Positions 1 to 5,482 of a stretch of 5,482 nucleotides of DNA are shown here, in pieces. A model generated the notes under the pieces. That model searched no databases, was not told the DNA's origin, and saw nothing but the letters and a program-made list of their open reading frames with translations. A program made the translations under genes and the position numbers. Each line of letters starts with the position of its first letter. Within the stretch, counting starts at the first letter, position 1. This DNA is from Bacteroidota bacterium (GTDB lineage Bacteria > Bacteroidota > Ignavibacteria > Ignavibacteriales > Melioribacteraceae): assembly GCA_021786655.1 (NCBI GenBank), contig JAJYMU010000096.1, forward strand, positions 1 to 5,482, given 5' to 3'.

Positions 1-587
1 CCCATTGTAAAGCCGGCGCGCAATTCGCTTAACACAAATGCCGGTATGAGAACGTAGGTTGGAACATCGTTGCGTGTATTTGGACGCGCTTGTTTAGATA
101 AGCCGATGAATAATTCCAGATCCTCATCGCGGGTATTTCTGAACATGAACTGACGGATTGGTTCAACGCCTTTATCGTACGCTTGCTGCACCGTCAGTTT
201 ATTATCCATTAAGGGTTTAAGCGCTTCATCATTTACCTTAGACCACGTTGGAGCCATAATAAAAAAAGTAACGAACAACGCAACGCCGGCAAGCAGTTGA
301 GACGGAGGCATCTGCTGGGTTCCAAGCGCGGTTTTCAAAAAACTGAAGACGATGATTATCCTCAAATACGAGGTGGTCATTATAACTATTGAAGGTGCGA
401 GAGAAAGCACCGTCATCAGCAGAAGTATTTGAAGTGTTACGGAAACATCGTTTCCGTTTTGCGCGGTGCCGATGCCAAGATTTATTTTAGGGAATGGTAT
501 CGCGGTAGGGCTTTGTTGACCGAAAACGTTTGACAATGCAACGAAAAAAAACAGCGGGGCAACCGCATATAAAATTTTTCTGTTCAT
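1..587 (-). CDS. fliP: FliP, flagellar export gate protein (3' end cut by window edge)
   Basis: Integral membrane subunit of the type III export gate. In known flagella five FliP copies assemble with FliQ and FliR into the channel through which rod, hook and filament proteins leave the cell. I translated the 195 codons present. Residues 1-23 look like a cleavable signal peptide (MNRK, a hydrophobic stretch, then VFG-QQ), a known FliP trait. Two membrane segments follow at about 50-80 and 105-120. The segment containing SYLRIIIVFSFLKTALGTQQ (about 74-93) and the block PAFVLSELRAGFTMG at the window edge are FliP hallmarks. Family members are about 245-260 residues, so roughly 50-65 C-terminal residues lie outside. 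The ATG shares an ATGA overlap with the fliO stop, pointing to translational coupling; only a weak GGG sits upstream. Eight consecutive T residues fall in the signal-peptide codons. Identification is firm. Confidence 0.96.
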   Translation of the reverse strand, partial: MNRKILYAVAPLFFFVALSNVFGQQSPTAIPFPKINLGIGTAQNGNDVSVTLQILLLMTVLSLAPSIVIMTTSYLRIIIVFSFLKTALGTQQMPPSQLLAGVALFVTFFIMAPTWSKVNDEALKPLMDNKLTVQQAYDKGVEPIRQFMFRNTRDEDLELFIGLSKQARPNTRNDVPTYVLIPAFVLSELRAGFTM

Positions 588-925
588 CTAATACCCATAT
601 TCTGCTTCAGGATATCGATGAAATTCGGTTTTGCCTTTTGAATGTCGAATCCGCCTTCGTCAATCTCTTTATAATCCAATTCTTGAAGAACGGAAATGTT
701 GTTCTCGCTGATACCGAGAACTAAAATTTTATCTTCGATTCGGACAAACGACAAATATTTTTTCGGCAGAATTATCTGGTTGTGCAGAACATCAACTTTC
801 AGGTTGCGGAGTTTTCGTCCCGTCATTGAAACCGAATACTTGCGCACCAGCAGAAGAACTCCGAAGAGCAGCGCAAGCACAACAACAAGCGGTAGAATCG
901 ATTTTACTATATCAAGAAATGACAT
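584..925 (-). CDS. fliO: FliO, flagellar biosynthesis protein, export gate assembly factor
   Basis: Small bitopic membrane protein that in studied bacteria helps FliP assemble into the export gate and is not part of the finished channel. The 113-residue product has one strong transmembrane segment at about 6-28 (ILPLVVVLALLFGVLLLV) followed by basic residues, then a short cytoplasmic domain. Within that domain FVRIEDKILVLGISENNISV (about 60-79) matches the FliO pattern of a loop, LLLG-like strand, and a Leu-rich end. FliO is poorly conserved, so the call rests on this topology and motif plus position between fliN and fliP, the classical order. The start overlaps the fliN stop as TAATG, and an AAGGA site lies about 9 nt upstream inside fliN. 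The stop overlaps the fliP start by 4 nt. Length is normal for the compact FliO type. Confidence 0.9.
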   Translation of the reverse strand: MSFLDIVKSILPLVVVLALLFGVLLLVRKYSVSMTGRKLRNLKVDVLHNQIILPKKYLSFVRIEDKILVLGISENNISVLQELDYKEIDEGGFDIQKAKPNFIDILKQNMGIR

Positions 926-1302
926 TAAAGAATATCCTTCAGTCTATTGTTCGGATCGACAAGACTTGTAATTCTTATTCCAAAGTGTTTATCTATAACA
1001 ACAACTTCTCCTTCGGCAATTTTTTTGTTGTTGACGAATACGTCGACGGGTTCGCTGGCAAGCTTATCCAATTCTATAACATAACCGCGTTCAAGTTCGA
1101 GTATATCTTTTATCTGCATTTGTGTTCTGCCAAGTTCGATGTATATGTTCATCGGCAGGTCTTTAAGAAACAACAATTTATCGTTGTACACTCCGCCGGT
1201 CTGTTTGGAATCATCAAATTCTTCGAACTGTGCGATAGCGCTTTCTGTTTTCTCGCCGGCTACGCTGTTCTCGTCTAGTTGATTTAGTTCGTTGTTTTCC
1301 AT
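925..1302 (-). CDS. fliN: FliN, flagellar motor switch protein
   Basis: Major component of the lower C-ring of the flagellar motor, where it pairs with FliM and docks the FliH/FliI export apparatus. The 125-residue product has an acidic, low-complexity N-terminus (about 1-40) and a SpoA/C-ring domain at about 44-115. Diagnostic blocks are IYIELGRTQMQIKDILEL (about 53-70), ELDKLASEPVDVFVNNKKIA (about 77-96) and GEVVVIDKHFGIRIT (about 98-112). The length is that of plain FliN, with no CheC-like phosphatase region as in the larger FliY variants. The ATG lies 8 nt after the fliM stop, with an AGGA site about 6 nt upstream, which fixes the start. The stop overlaps the fliO ATG by one base. Identification is firm. 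Confidence 0.97.
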   Translation of the reverse strand: MENNELNQLDENSVAGEKTESAIAQFEEFDDSKQTGGVYNDKLLFLKDLPMNIYIELGRTQMQIKDILELERGYVIELDKLASEPVDVFVNNKKIAEGEVVVIDKHFGIRITSLVDPNNRLKDIL

Positions 1303-1310
1303 TATTCATC

Positions 1311-2297
1311 CTATAGAGATTTTATTTCTTCCAATACTTTCTTGGTAACTTTAATAGCTTTCTTATTGTTCGAAACGCCAACGCGTCCCATGAACAGCAG
1401 CTGGCTGCCGGTTTTAATTTTTTGATCATCGCCGATCTTCGTTTCAAGACGAATTATATCGCCCTTGTCCATCTCCAGCAATTCTTTAACAGAAAGTTTT
1501 GTGCTTCCAAGTTCAACTATAATCGGCAAAAGAGTTTTCGACAAATGCTGGCTCAATATGTTGCGTGCGGTGTGTCCGTAATGTTTAATTGTGCGTATCG
1601 ATGAAAGTTTCTGAGACGACAAGCGGGAAAGAATCGTGTCGAATGCAAAAGTTGCAAAACAAATATTCATTAAGAACGATTGTTCGCCGATCAAAATTTC
1701 GAAAGAGATCAGCAGCACGGATTCGCTTTGAGATGTTATCTGGGCAAAATCGATATCAGGTTCAAATCTTTCGACGACAAACTCCATGCTGTCAACTGTC
1801 TGCCATGCTTTCCTGAGGTCTTGCATAACACGGTCAACAACTACACGAAGTACTTTCTGTTCGATCGACGTAATTACTTTTGTTTGTTTTGTACCGAGAC
1901 CGTTTCCGCCGAGAAGTTTATCCACCAGTGAAAGCGCTAAATCATTATTCAGTTCAAGTACGCCTTTTACGTCCGTATTCTTGATTTCGAAAGTAAACAA
2001 ACATGCGGGATTGGCAACCGAAAGGACATACTCCGAGTAATAAATTTGATCTACCGACGTGACATTAATATTTACAATCGTCTGAAGTTTTGTGACAAGA
2101 AACGAGCTGAAACTCTCGGCAAAATTTTCAAAAATGCTTCTTAAAATTCTAAGCTGATTTTTTGAAATTCTGTTCGGAAGCCGGAAGTCGAACAGTATTG
2201 CTTCCTTCTCTACCGGTGTTTCGGCTTTCTGCTCTGTGCCGCTTTTAATGTTATTAAGCAGCGCATCAATTTCTTGTTGTGATAATATCGCAGCCAT
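1311..2297 (-). CDS. fliM: FliM, flagellar motor switch protein
   Basis: C-ring protein that receives the phospho-CheY signal and, with FliG and FliN, switches motor direction. The 328-residue product is full length for the family. The N-terminus MAAILSQQEIDALL carries the EIDALL motif (residues 9-14) that binds phospho-CheY in studied FliM proteins, so the chemotaxis input appears intact. A CheC-like middle domain spans about 45-225 and includes FDFRLPNRISKNQLRILRSI (about 36-55) and LLGGNG (128-133), matching the GGxG loop that contacts FliG. A C-terminal SpoA domain at about 250-325 contains LPIIVELGSTKLSVKELLEM, paralogous to FliN. The ATG is only 2 nt after the fliL stop (TAAGTATG) and has no clear Shine-Dalgarno site, so translation probably depends on coupling to fliL. 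Confidence 0.97.
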   Translation of the reverse strand: MAAILSQQEIDALLNNIKSGTEQKAETPVEKEAILFDFRLPNRISKNQLRILRSIFENFAESFSSFLVTKLQTIVNINVTSVDQIYYSEYVLSVANPACLFTFEIKNTDVKGVLELNNDLALSLVDKLLGGNGLGTKQTKVITSIEQKVLRVVVDRVMQDLRKAWQTVDSMEFVVERFEPDIDFAQITSQSESVLLISFEILIGEQSFLMNICFATFAFDTILSRLSSQKLSSIRTIKHYGHTARNILSQHLSKTLLPIIVELGSTKLSVKELLEMDKGDIIRLETKIGDDQKIKTGSQLLFMGRVGVSNNKKAIKVTKKVLEEIKSL

Positions 2298-2299
2298 AC

Positions 2300-2851
2300 T
2301 TACTGTAAAATATATTTACTGAAATAGATCGTATTAATTTTCACTTCGGGCATTACACCATTCAATCTTTTTATTATTTCCGTTCTCAATGTGTCTCGGT
2401 AAGTTATGTTCGCAAGTTTTTCAAGGTCCTTACTGGTAAGAACGGAAATCACCGCATCTTTGAGAATGACATCTTTGGCTTTCAATTCTTTCTGATCCTG
2501 GTCGGAGGCGACATCAAAACCGATTGAAGAGAGAAGAAGTTTCTTCCCATCGGTGTTTGCCGGATTAACGATTAAATCATCGACCATGTAAACAAATTTA
2601 CCGGAATTGTTTTGCTTAGCCTCTTGTTGCGCGGCGATATTTTTTTCTACCGGATGTTGAGTTGTAGAAGAATTGTTGGACTGTATTTTCTTTATGAGAA
2701 TATTAGCCGTAATAAAATAAACGGCTATAAGCTGGGCAATAAAAAGCGGCATACCAAAAAGGAAAATTTTAATGTTGATTCCTTTCTTCTCAATAGGCAG
2801 AGGCGGCTTTTCTTCTGTCTTAACGATTTGTTTTTCTTCTTTTTGTTCCAT
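2300..2851 (-). CDS. fliL: FliL, flagellar basal body-associated protein (start uncertain)
   Basis: Single-pass inner-membrane protein that surrounds or supports the stator units and affects motor torque in studied bacteria. Counting from the ATG at 2851 the product has 183 residues: a charged Lys/Glu-rich cytoplasmic tail, one transmembrane segment at about 27-53 (IKIFLFGMPLFIAQLIAVYF and following), a Gln/Asn/Ser-rich linker, and a periplasmic FliL domain at about 85-183. That domain shows VNPANTDGKKLLLSSIGFDV, the KDAVISVLTSKDLEKLANI block, and the typical C-terminal end IYFSKYILQ. The start is unclear: the frame is open back to a TTG at 2869 (six more residues), and an ATG at 2881 with the best ribosome site is followed by GCA and then TAG in the same frame. 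I chose the first ATG after that stop. fliM follows after 2 nt. Family call firm, start moderate. Confidence 0.93.
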   Translation of the reverse strand: MEQKEEKQIVKTEEKPPLPIEKKGINIKIFLFGMPLFIAQLIAVYFITANILIKKIQSNNSSTTQHPVEKNIAAQQEAKQNNSGKFVYMVDDLIVNPANTDGKKLLLSSIGFDVASDQDQKELKAKDVILKDAVISVLTSKDLEKLANITYRDTLRTEIIKRLNGVMPEVKINTIYFSKYILQ

Positions 2852-2976
2852 ATGCGCATGTTTTTTCAATTGCTATGCCATGAAAAAACCTTTCAATATT
2901 GATTTTTAATCGTGCTAAGAAGAAATGGGTGGCCAATATTCTGCAGTTGTTTTAATCCCACCAGAAGAGTTTAGAT
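2852..2976 (-). other. Leader region between the flgE terminator and fliL
   Basis: If the terminator is efficient, a promoter for fliL-fliM-fliN-fliO-fliP should lie here. I found no convincing sigma-70, sigma-28 or sigma-54 promoter by eye. A 10-bp palindrome, TCAATATTGA (2893-2902), touches the Shine-Dalgarno-like site and could be an operator, but such AT-rich palindromes are common by chance. A near copy of its core, CCAATATTC, occurs at 2933-2941. No further gene is visible here. Confidence 0.4.
2881..2894 (-). promoter_or_regulatory. Shine-Dalgarno-like site and ATG leading to a two-codon ORF before fliL
   Basis: On the minus strand GAAAGG (2894-2889) lies 7 nt before an ATG (2881-2879). 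That ATG reads Met-Ala-stop (ATG GCA TAG), and the TAG is in the same frame as fliL. The spacing is the best of any start candidate for fliL, yet it cannot produce FliL without readthrough or reinitiation. It may be a short leader ORF, a relic of the original fliL start, or chance. Confidence 0.45.
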
Positions 2977-3032
2977 AAAAAATGAGCTGTGGCTTTGAAT
3001 GTCAAGTCGCAAAATTTATTCAACCACAGCTC
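2977..3032 (-). terminator. Rho-independent terminator downstream of flgE
   Basis: On the transcribed strand a perfect 9-bp stem, GAGCTGTGG (3032-3024) with CCACAGCTC (2992-2984), is extended after a 2-nt bulge by a 6-bp stem TTGAAT (3023-3018) with ATTCAA (3000-2995), closing a 17-nt loop. One base later comes a run of six T (2982-2977). It begins 28 nt after the flgE stop. The stem is strong and GC-rich at its base, as expected of an intrinsic terminator. The long loop is slightly unusual. It implies that the fliL-fliP run has its own promoter or is reached by partial readthrough. Confidence 0.82.
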
Positions 3033-3060
3033 TCAAAAAGAAGTATCGTTTAGCAGTTAA

Positions 3061-4731
3061 CTATCTAATCAAGTTTGTGATTTCCTGAAGCAGCGAATCC
3101 GCCGTTGTAATAACTCGAGCGTTGGCTTGGAATCCTCGCTGCGAAACTATCATTCTTGTGAACTCTTCAGATAAATCTACGTTGGATTGTTCGAGCGCGC
3201 CGGATTGAACTGTAGTTCCGGTTTCTTCTCCAAGACTTCCGATTCTAGGTTCGCCGCTGTTTGCATAAGCCGAATACATGTTGTCTCCAACACTGATCAA
3301 TCCGTTCAGGTTGTTGAAGGTTGCAACCATTATTTGAGCTAAGTTCTTCGATGAACCGTTAGAAAAAATTCCAACGATCTTGCCGTATTGGTCAATGTTC
3401 AAGTTAGATAACGATGCCGATGGAGAACCGTTTTGAGAAAGTGCGCTGATGACTGAACTTGATGATGTCTGCGTTACACCGCCGAATCCCGTTCCGAAAG
3501 CCAGATCGATGATTGATGTTGCCGCTCCGCCGTTTGGTACAAATGTTAACTGCGGATTATTCGGAGAAATTTTTGACGGATCCAAAGTTCCATCCGGATT
3601 AAACTCAATCGTTCCGGTTGACGAAGCGCTCTGACCGTTAATTGTTGAAGTACCCGGTACGGAAGCAGTCCATGTCCAAACGTTGTCTGCAATCTTTGTA
3701 AACTTCAACGTAACCTGGTGAGCGGTTCCCAATGAATCGTAAACCGTAACTGAACCGCTTACAATATTAGGAATTCTGTTATTGTCTGCCGACGCGCTAA
3801 GAGTTGTTGTGCTTGAGTTTTGTGTAATTATTGTCGGATCAAAAGTAAAATCTATGTTCGAATTTGCGACGTTAATTCTGTTTGCAACTCCGTCAAATTT
3901 TGCTTTGGAAGCTGCATCCAACGTCCAAGTTCCGGTTCCGTTATCTGCAAAAACTAAACCGGTAATTCCGCCGGTTGTTAGAACAGTTCCTTTGGAATCT
4001 TCAAGAGAATATTTCAAATCGTAAGTGTTCGCTGCGGTTTTTGTATAAGAAACCTTATAGATCGGAACGTCACCGTATTCATTATAAACTGTTATCGGGT
4101 ATTGGGCGGTGCTGTCGCCAACATTAAGAGATGCAGAATTTATGTTGCCTCGTTGAATAACCTGAACGCTTCTGGTTAGATCGCTGTTACTTTTGAGATT
4201 GCCGCCCCATTTTATTTGAGTTGTAGAAACTGCAGGCAGTTTCATGTTTGTATCTATCATGAGATCTTCCAAATTATTTCCGGGAGGAATCACACCGTCT
4301 TGGCTTGCAACTTTTCCTTGAACAACTGCGCCGTTCTGCGGACTTACTAGTTTTCCGCTTGCATCAAATTGAAAAGCGCCTGCGCGCGAAAAGAATTTTT
4401 GGCCGTTGCTTTGCAAAACAAACATACCCTGACCTTGCAGCGCCAAATCTGTTGTAATGCCTGTTCTTTCAAACGTACCTTGATTCCAGTTGCGGTCTAT
4501 CGAGTTAACCTTCATACCGAGACCGATCTGAAATGAGTTTGTGCCGCCGGTTGAGTCGGTTGGGTTAGTGCCTGCTTTGACGAACTGGTTAAACGTGTCG
4601 CTGAATGTAACGCGTGAACCTTTGAAACCGATGGTGTTAACGTTGGATATATTGTTGCCGATAACGTCCATCATTGCTTGGTGATTGCGTAAGCCTGATA
4701 CGCCTGCGAAGAGAGATGTTAAGAGTGCCAT
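3061..4731 (-). CDS. flgE: FlgE, flagellar hook protein
   Basis: Structural protein of the hook, the flexible joint between motor and filament; exported through the flagellar type III system and assembled under the FlgD cap. The 556-residue product starts MALLTSLFAGVSGLRNHQ and has the rod/hook signature NNISNVNTIGFKGSR (about 26-40), together the N-terminal D0/D1 part. The C-terminal D0 helix is typical: GALEQSNVDLSEEFTRMIVS (about 511-530), QRGFQANARVITTADSLLQE and ending NLIR. The middle (about 160-440) is Thr/Ser/Asn/Gly-rich and contains two related D2-type units about 115 residues apart, which explains the size compared with about 400 residues in Salmonella. There is no cysteine. The start at 4731 is fixed by an AGGAGG site and the conserved N-terminus; an in-frame ATG 11 codons upstream falls in a leader hairpin and is not used. 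The stop is TAG, followed by a terminator. Confidence 0.97.
   Translation of the reverse strand: MALLTSLFAGVSGLRNHQAMMDVIGNNISNVNTIGFKGSRVTFSDTFNQFVKAGTNPTDSTGGTNSFQIGLGMKVNSIDRNWNQGTFERTGITTDLALQGQGMFVLQSNGQKFFSRAGAFQFDASGKLVSPQNGAVVQGKVASQDGVIPPGNNLEDLMIDTNMKLPAVSTTQIKWGGNLKSNSDLTRSVQVIQRGNINSASLNVGDSTAQYPITVYNEYGDVPIYKVSYTKTAANTYDLKYSLEDSKGTVLTTGGITGLVFADNGTGTWTLDAASKAKFDGVANRINVANSNIDFTFDPTIITQNSSTTTLSASADNNRIPNIVSGSVTVYDSLGTAHQVTLKFTKIADNVWTWTASVPGTSTINGQSASSTGTIEFNPDGTLDPSKISPNNPQLTFVPNGGAATSIIDLAFGTGFGGVTQTSSSSVISALSQNGSPSASLSNLNIDQYGKIVGIFSNGSSKNLAQIMVATFNNLNGLISVGDNMYSAYANSGEPRIGSLGEETGTTVQSGALEQSNVDLSEEFTRMIVSQRGFQANARVITTADSLLQEITNLIR
3439..4101 (-). repeat. flgE: Internal duplication of the FlgE D2-type domain
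   Basis: Two protein-level units occupy about residues 211-316 (4101-3784) and 326-431 (3756-3439). Landmarks recur at a constant offset of 115 residues: TVY at 214 and 329, G at 220 and 335, TK at 230 and 345, N at 235 and 350, TG at 257 and 372, and ID at 293 and 408. After each comes a TQ-S/T-rich tail ending in SA. The sequences have diverged strongly, so the duplication is old and not obvious as a DNA repeat. Confidence 0.65.
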
Positions 4732-4736
4732 AATAA

Positions 4737-4742
4737 CCTCCT
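4737..4742 (-). promoter_or_regulatory. Shine-Dalgarno site of flgE
   Basis: AGGAGG lies 5 nt before the ATG at 4731. It is the strongest ribosome-binding site in the window and decides the start of flgE against the longer reading from 4764. It shows the host uses anti-Shine-Dalgarno pairing, and suits a gene whose product is needed in over a hundred copies per hook. It also contains a GGA core. Confidence 0.92.
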
Positions 4743-4747
4743 GATGT

Positions 4748-4802
4748 GATCCGGCTTCAGTCATTCGGCCAGATCAAGAGCGTCCTCGGAAGGTCCCGCT
4801 CT
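4748..4802 (-). promoter_or_regulatory. Two adjacent hairpins in the flgE leader, possible RNA control element
   Basis: On the transcribed strand the first hairpin pairs AGAGCG (4802-4797) with CGCTCT (4782-4777) and can add an inner CCT/AGG stem. One base later a second hairpin pairs GATCTGGC (4775-4768) with GCCGGATC (4755-4748) through 8 bp including one G-U, with a 12-nt loop. The second ends 5 nt before the flgE Shine-Dalgarno site. No T-run follows either on this strand, so they are not a terminator for the upstream genes. GGA triplets occur at 4796-4794, 4785-4783 and 4752-4750, plus one in the Shine-Dalgarno site, an arrangement compatible with CsrA-type translational control. I recognise no known riboswitch class. 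Confidence 0.5.
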
Positions 4803-4820
4803 GTTTTTATGTTTTGTTAA

Positions 4821-5201
4821 TTAAACTGCAAATACTACACTATCTATATTTGTAAAAACGTTCTCATTAGAATTTTCAACTTCAACTGCCGTTACAACAG
4901 TTTTGTTTGGTACGTTAACTATGAAAGCGGTTTTATCCATCAGTACAAGTGAATCTTTAGAACCTTTTGCTTCCGCTTTTTGAACTGCCTCTTCAATTCT
5001 GTTAATGTCATTATCGCTTAACTGTATGTTGCGCGATTCGAGGCGTTTCATTGCATGATTGGAGAACTTTACCTTTTCCAGTTCCTGCTTGAATATTGCA
5101 TCGAATTGATTGCTGGCTTCACGCCCAATTTTGCGCGAAGCTGTTGATTCATTTCCTACAATCGGAATAAAAGGAACTGAGACACCGTTAATCTCAGCCA
5201 T
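4821..5201 (-). CDS. TIGR02530-type flagellar operon protein, function unknown
   Basis: The 126-residue product belongs to a family of small flagellar operon proteins usually encoded between flgD and flgE, as here. It has a variable N-terminus (about 1-43) and a conserved core at about 44-112: VKFSNHAMKRLESRNIQLSD (about 44-63), an amphipathic helix rich in Glu and Lys, then KGSKDSLVLMDKTAFIVNVP (about 79-98) and NKTVVTAVEV. There is no signal peptide or membrane segment, so it is probably cytoplasmic or exported by the flagellar system itself. To my knowledge no precise biochemical role is settled; its position suggests a role in hook assembly or its control. The ATG overlaps the flgD stop as TAATG, and GGAGG (5212-5208) lies 6 nt upstream, so the start is well supported. 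Family assignment is from memory of the motif and gene order. Confidence 0.87.
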   Translation of the reverse strand: MAEINGVSVPFIPIVGNESTASRKIGREASNQFDAIFKQELEKVKFSNHAMKRLESRNIQLSDNDINRIEEAVQKAEAKGSKDSLVLMDKTAFIVNVPNKTVVTAVEVENSNENVFTNIDSVVFAV

Positions 5202-5482
5202 TAATTTCCTCCGTTGTTTGAATTTAGTATTTCAAGTATATCGGAAATCGAATATTCAGCCCCGTCAACTAAAAGAACTGTTCCTTGGTTGCCGAAACGA
5301 ACACCGCCGATGGTTCCCTCTTTGAAAATATCTGCCGTAATTTTATCTCCGTTACCGTTCAACGCATCCACTTCAAATGTGTATTTACCATCTGGTAATT
5401 TTCCACCGTTATTATCGGAAAGATCCCACGAAACTTTATTCGCTCCCGTTGTACCGGGCAAGCCGTCGATAGTCCTTAAGAT
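5201..5482 (-). CDS. flgD: FlgD, hook cap / hook assembly protein (5' end cut by window edge)
   Basis: FlgD forms the temporary scaffold at the hook tip that lets FlgE subunits polymerise. Only the last 93 residues are present and the frame stays open to the right edge (it begins ILRTIDGLPGTTGANKVSWD), so the N-terminal export region and conserved FlgD N-domain are outside. What remains is the C-terminal half: a FlgD Ig-like domain with VSWDLSDNNGGKLPDGKYTF (about 17-36) and VDALNGNGD, followed by the Tudor-like strands IGGVRFGNQGTVLLVDGAEY (about 58-77) and the end ISDILEIL. This order of motifs is typical of FlgD. The gene ends in TAA, overlapping the ATG of the next gene, and its last codons hold that gene's ribosome site. 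An apparent TTG start at 5461 is only an artefact of the edge. Confidence 0.93.
   Translation of the reverse strand: MLRTIDGLPGTTGANKVSWDLSDNNGGKLPDGKYTFEVDALNGNGDKITADIFKEGTIGGVRFGNQGTVLLVDGAEYSISDILEILNSNNGGN

Noticed and set aside
826..1278. 150-codon open frame on the plus strand opposite fliN and the start of fliO.
   Set aside because: It lies wholly antisense to two well-identified genes, is Phe/Tyr/Val-rich without recognisable motifs, and is best explained as a shadow of their codon use.
2612..2902. 96-codon open frame on the plus strand opposite fliL and its leader.
   Set aside because: Antisense to FliL; composition rich in Phe, Leu and Arg from Lys/Glu codons read backwards; no ribosome site or known motif.
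2922..2936. Sigma-54-like promoter (TTGGCCACCCATTTC on the minus strand) before fliL.
   Set aside because: The TGGC half is present, but the required GC of the second half is missing at the expected spacing, so the match is no better than chance.
2928..2962. Inverted repeat GGTGG/CCACC in the fliL leader.
   Set aside because: Only 5 bp with a 25-nt loop, no extension on either side and no T-run; too weak to call.
4732..4764. Longer FlgE start at the ATG 11 codons upstream.
   Set aside because: The ATG is inside a hairpin loop with no ribosome site, whereas AGGAGG stands 5 nt before the ATG at 4731, and the protein from there begins with the conserved hook N-terminus.
4777..4815. Plus-strand terminator: hairpin AGAGCG/CGCTCT followed by GTTTTTATGTTTTG.
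   Set aside because: The shape fits a weak terminator for plus-strand RNA, but no plus-strand gene ends here; a role on the minus strand as flgE leader structure is more likely.
1..5482. Mobile elements, CRISPR arrays, tRNA or rRNA genes.
   Set aside because: No transposase-like frame, regularly spaced direct repeats or RNA gene signature was seen; the window is nearly filled with flagellar genes on one strand.

Overview
This window is a stretch of a bacterial flagellar gene cluster. Every supported gene lies on the minus strand, so transcription runs from the right edge to the left. In that order it holds: the C-terminal end of flgD (hook cap), a small flagellar operon protein of the TIGR02530 type, flgE (hook protein), an intergenic gap with a rho-independent terminator, then fliL, fliM, fliN, fliO and the first 195 codons of fliP, which runs off the left edge. 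It encodes the hook, the C-ring switch (FliM, FliN), a stator-associated membrane protein (FliL) and part of the export gate (FliO, FliP). The host must be a flagellated bacterium of moderate to low GC, with purine-rich Shine-Dalgarno sites in front of several genes. The gene set and protein style suggest a deep Gram-negative lineage; Ignavibacteria or a neighbour is my guess, but the sequence alone does not prove it.

Layout. Positions 5482-4821 hold flgD and the small operon gene, joined by a TAATG overlap. Positions 4820-4732 are an 89-nt leader that can fold into two adjacent hairpins just before a near-perfect Shine-Dalgarno site. Positions 4731-3061 are flgE, 556 codons long, clearly larger than the roughly 400-residue enterobacterial hook protein because its variable middle region appears to be duplicated. 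Positions 3060-2852 contain the terminator and the fliL leader. Positions 2851-1 are the tightly packed fliL-fliM-fliN-fliO-fliP run, with gaps of 2 and 8 nt and overlaps of 1 and 4 nt.

How the genes work together. FlgD caps the growing hook while FlgE polymerises beneath it. FliO and FliP help build the membrane export gate through which FlgD and FlgE leave the cell. FliM and FliN form the cytoplasmic ring that takes the chemotaxis signal and sets rotation direction, and FliL sits at the stators. In many other bacteria flbD, motA and motB lie between flgE and fliL; here they are absent and a terminator occupies the spot, so the hook and switch/export genes may be separate transcription units.

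Nothing here looks like a wholly new system. The points most worth a second look are the internal duplication in FlgE, the structured flgE leader with four GGA motifs, and the odd start of fliL, where the best-placed ATG is followed two codons later by an in-frame stop.
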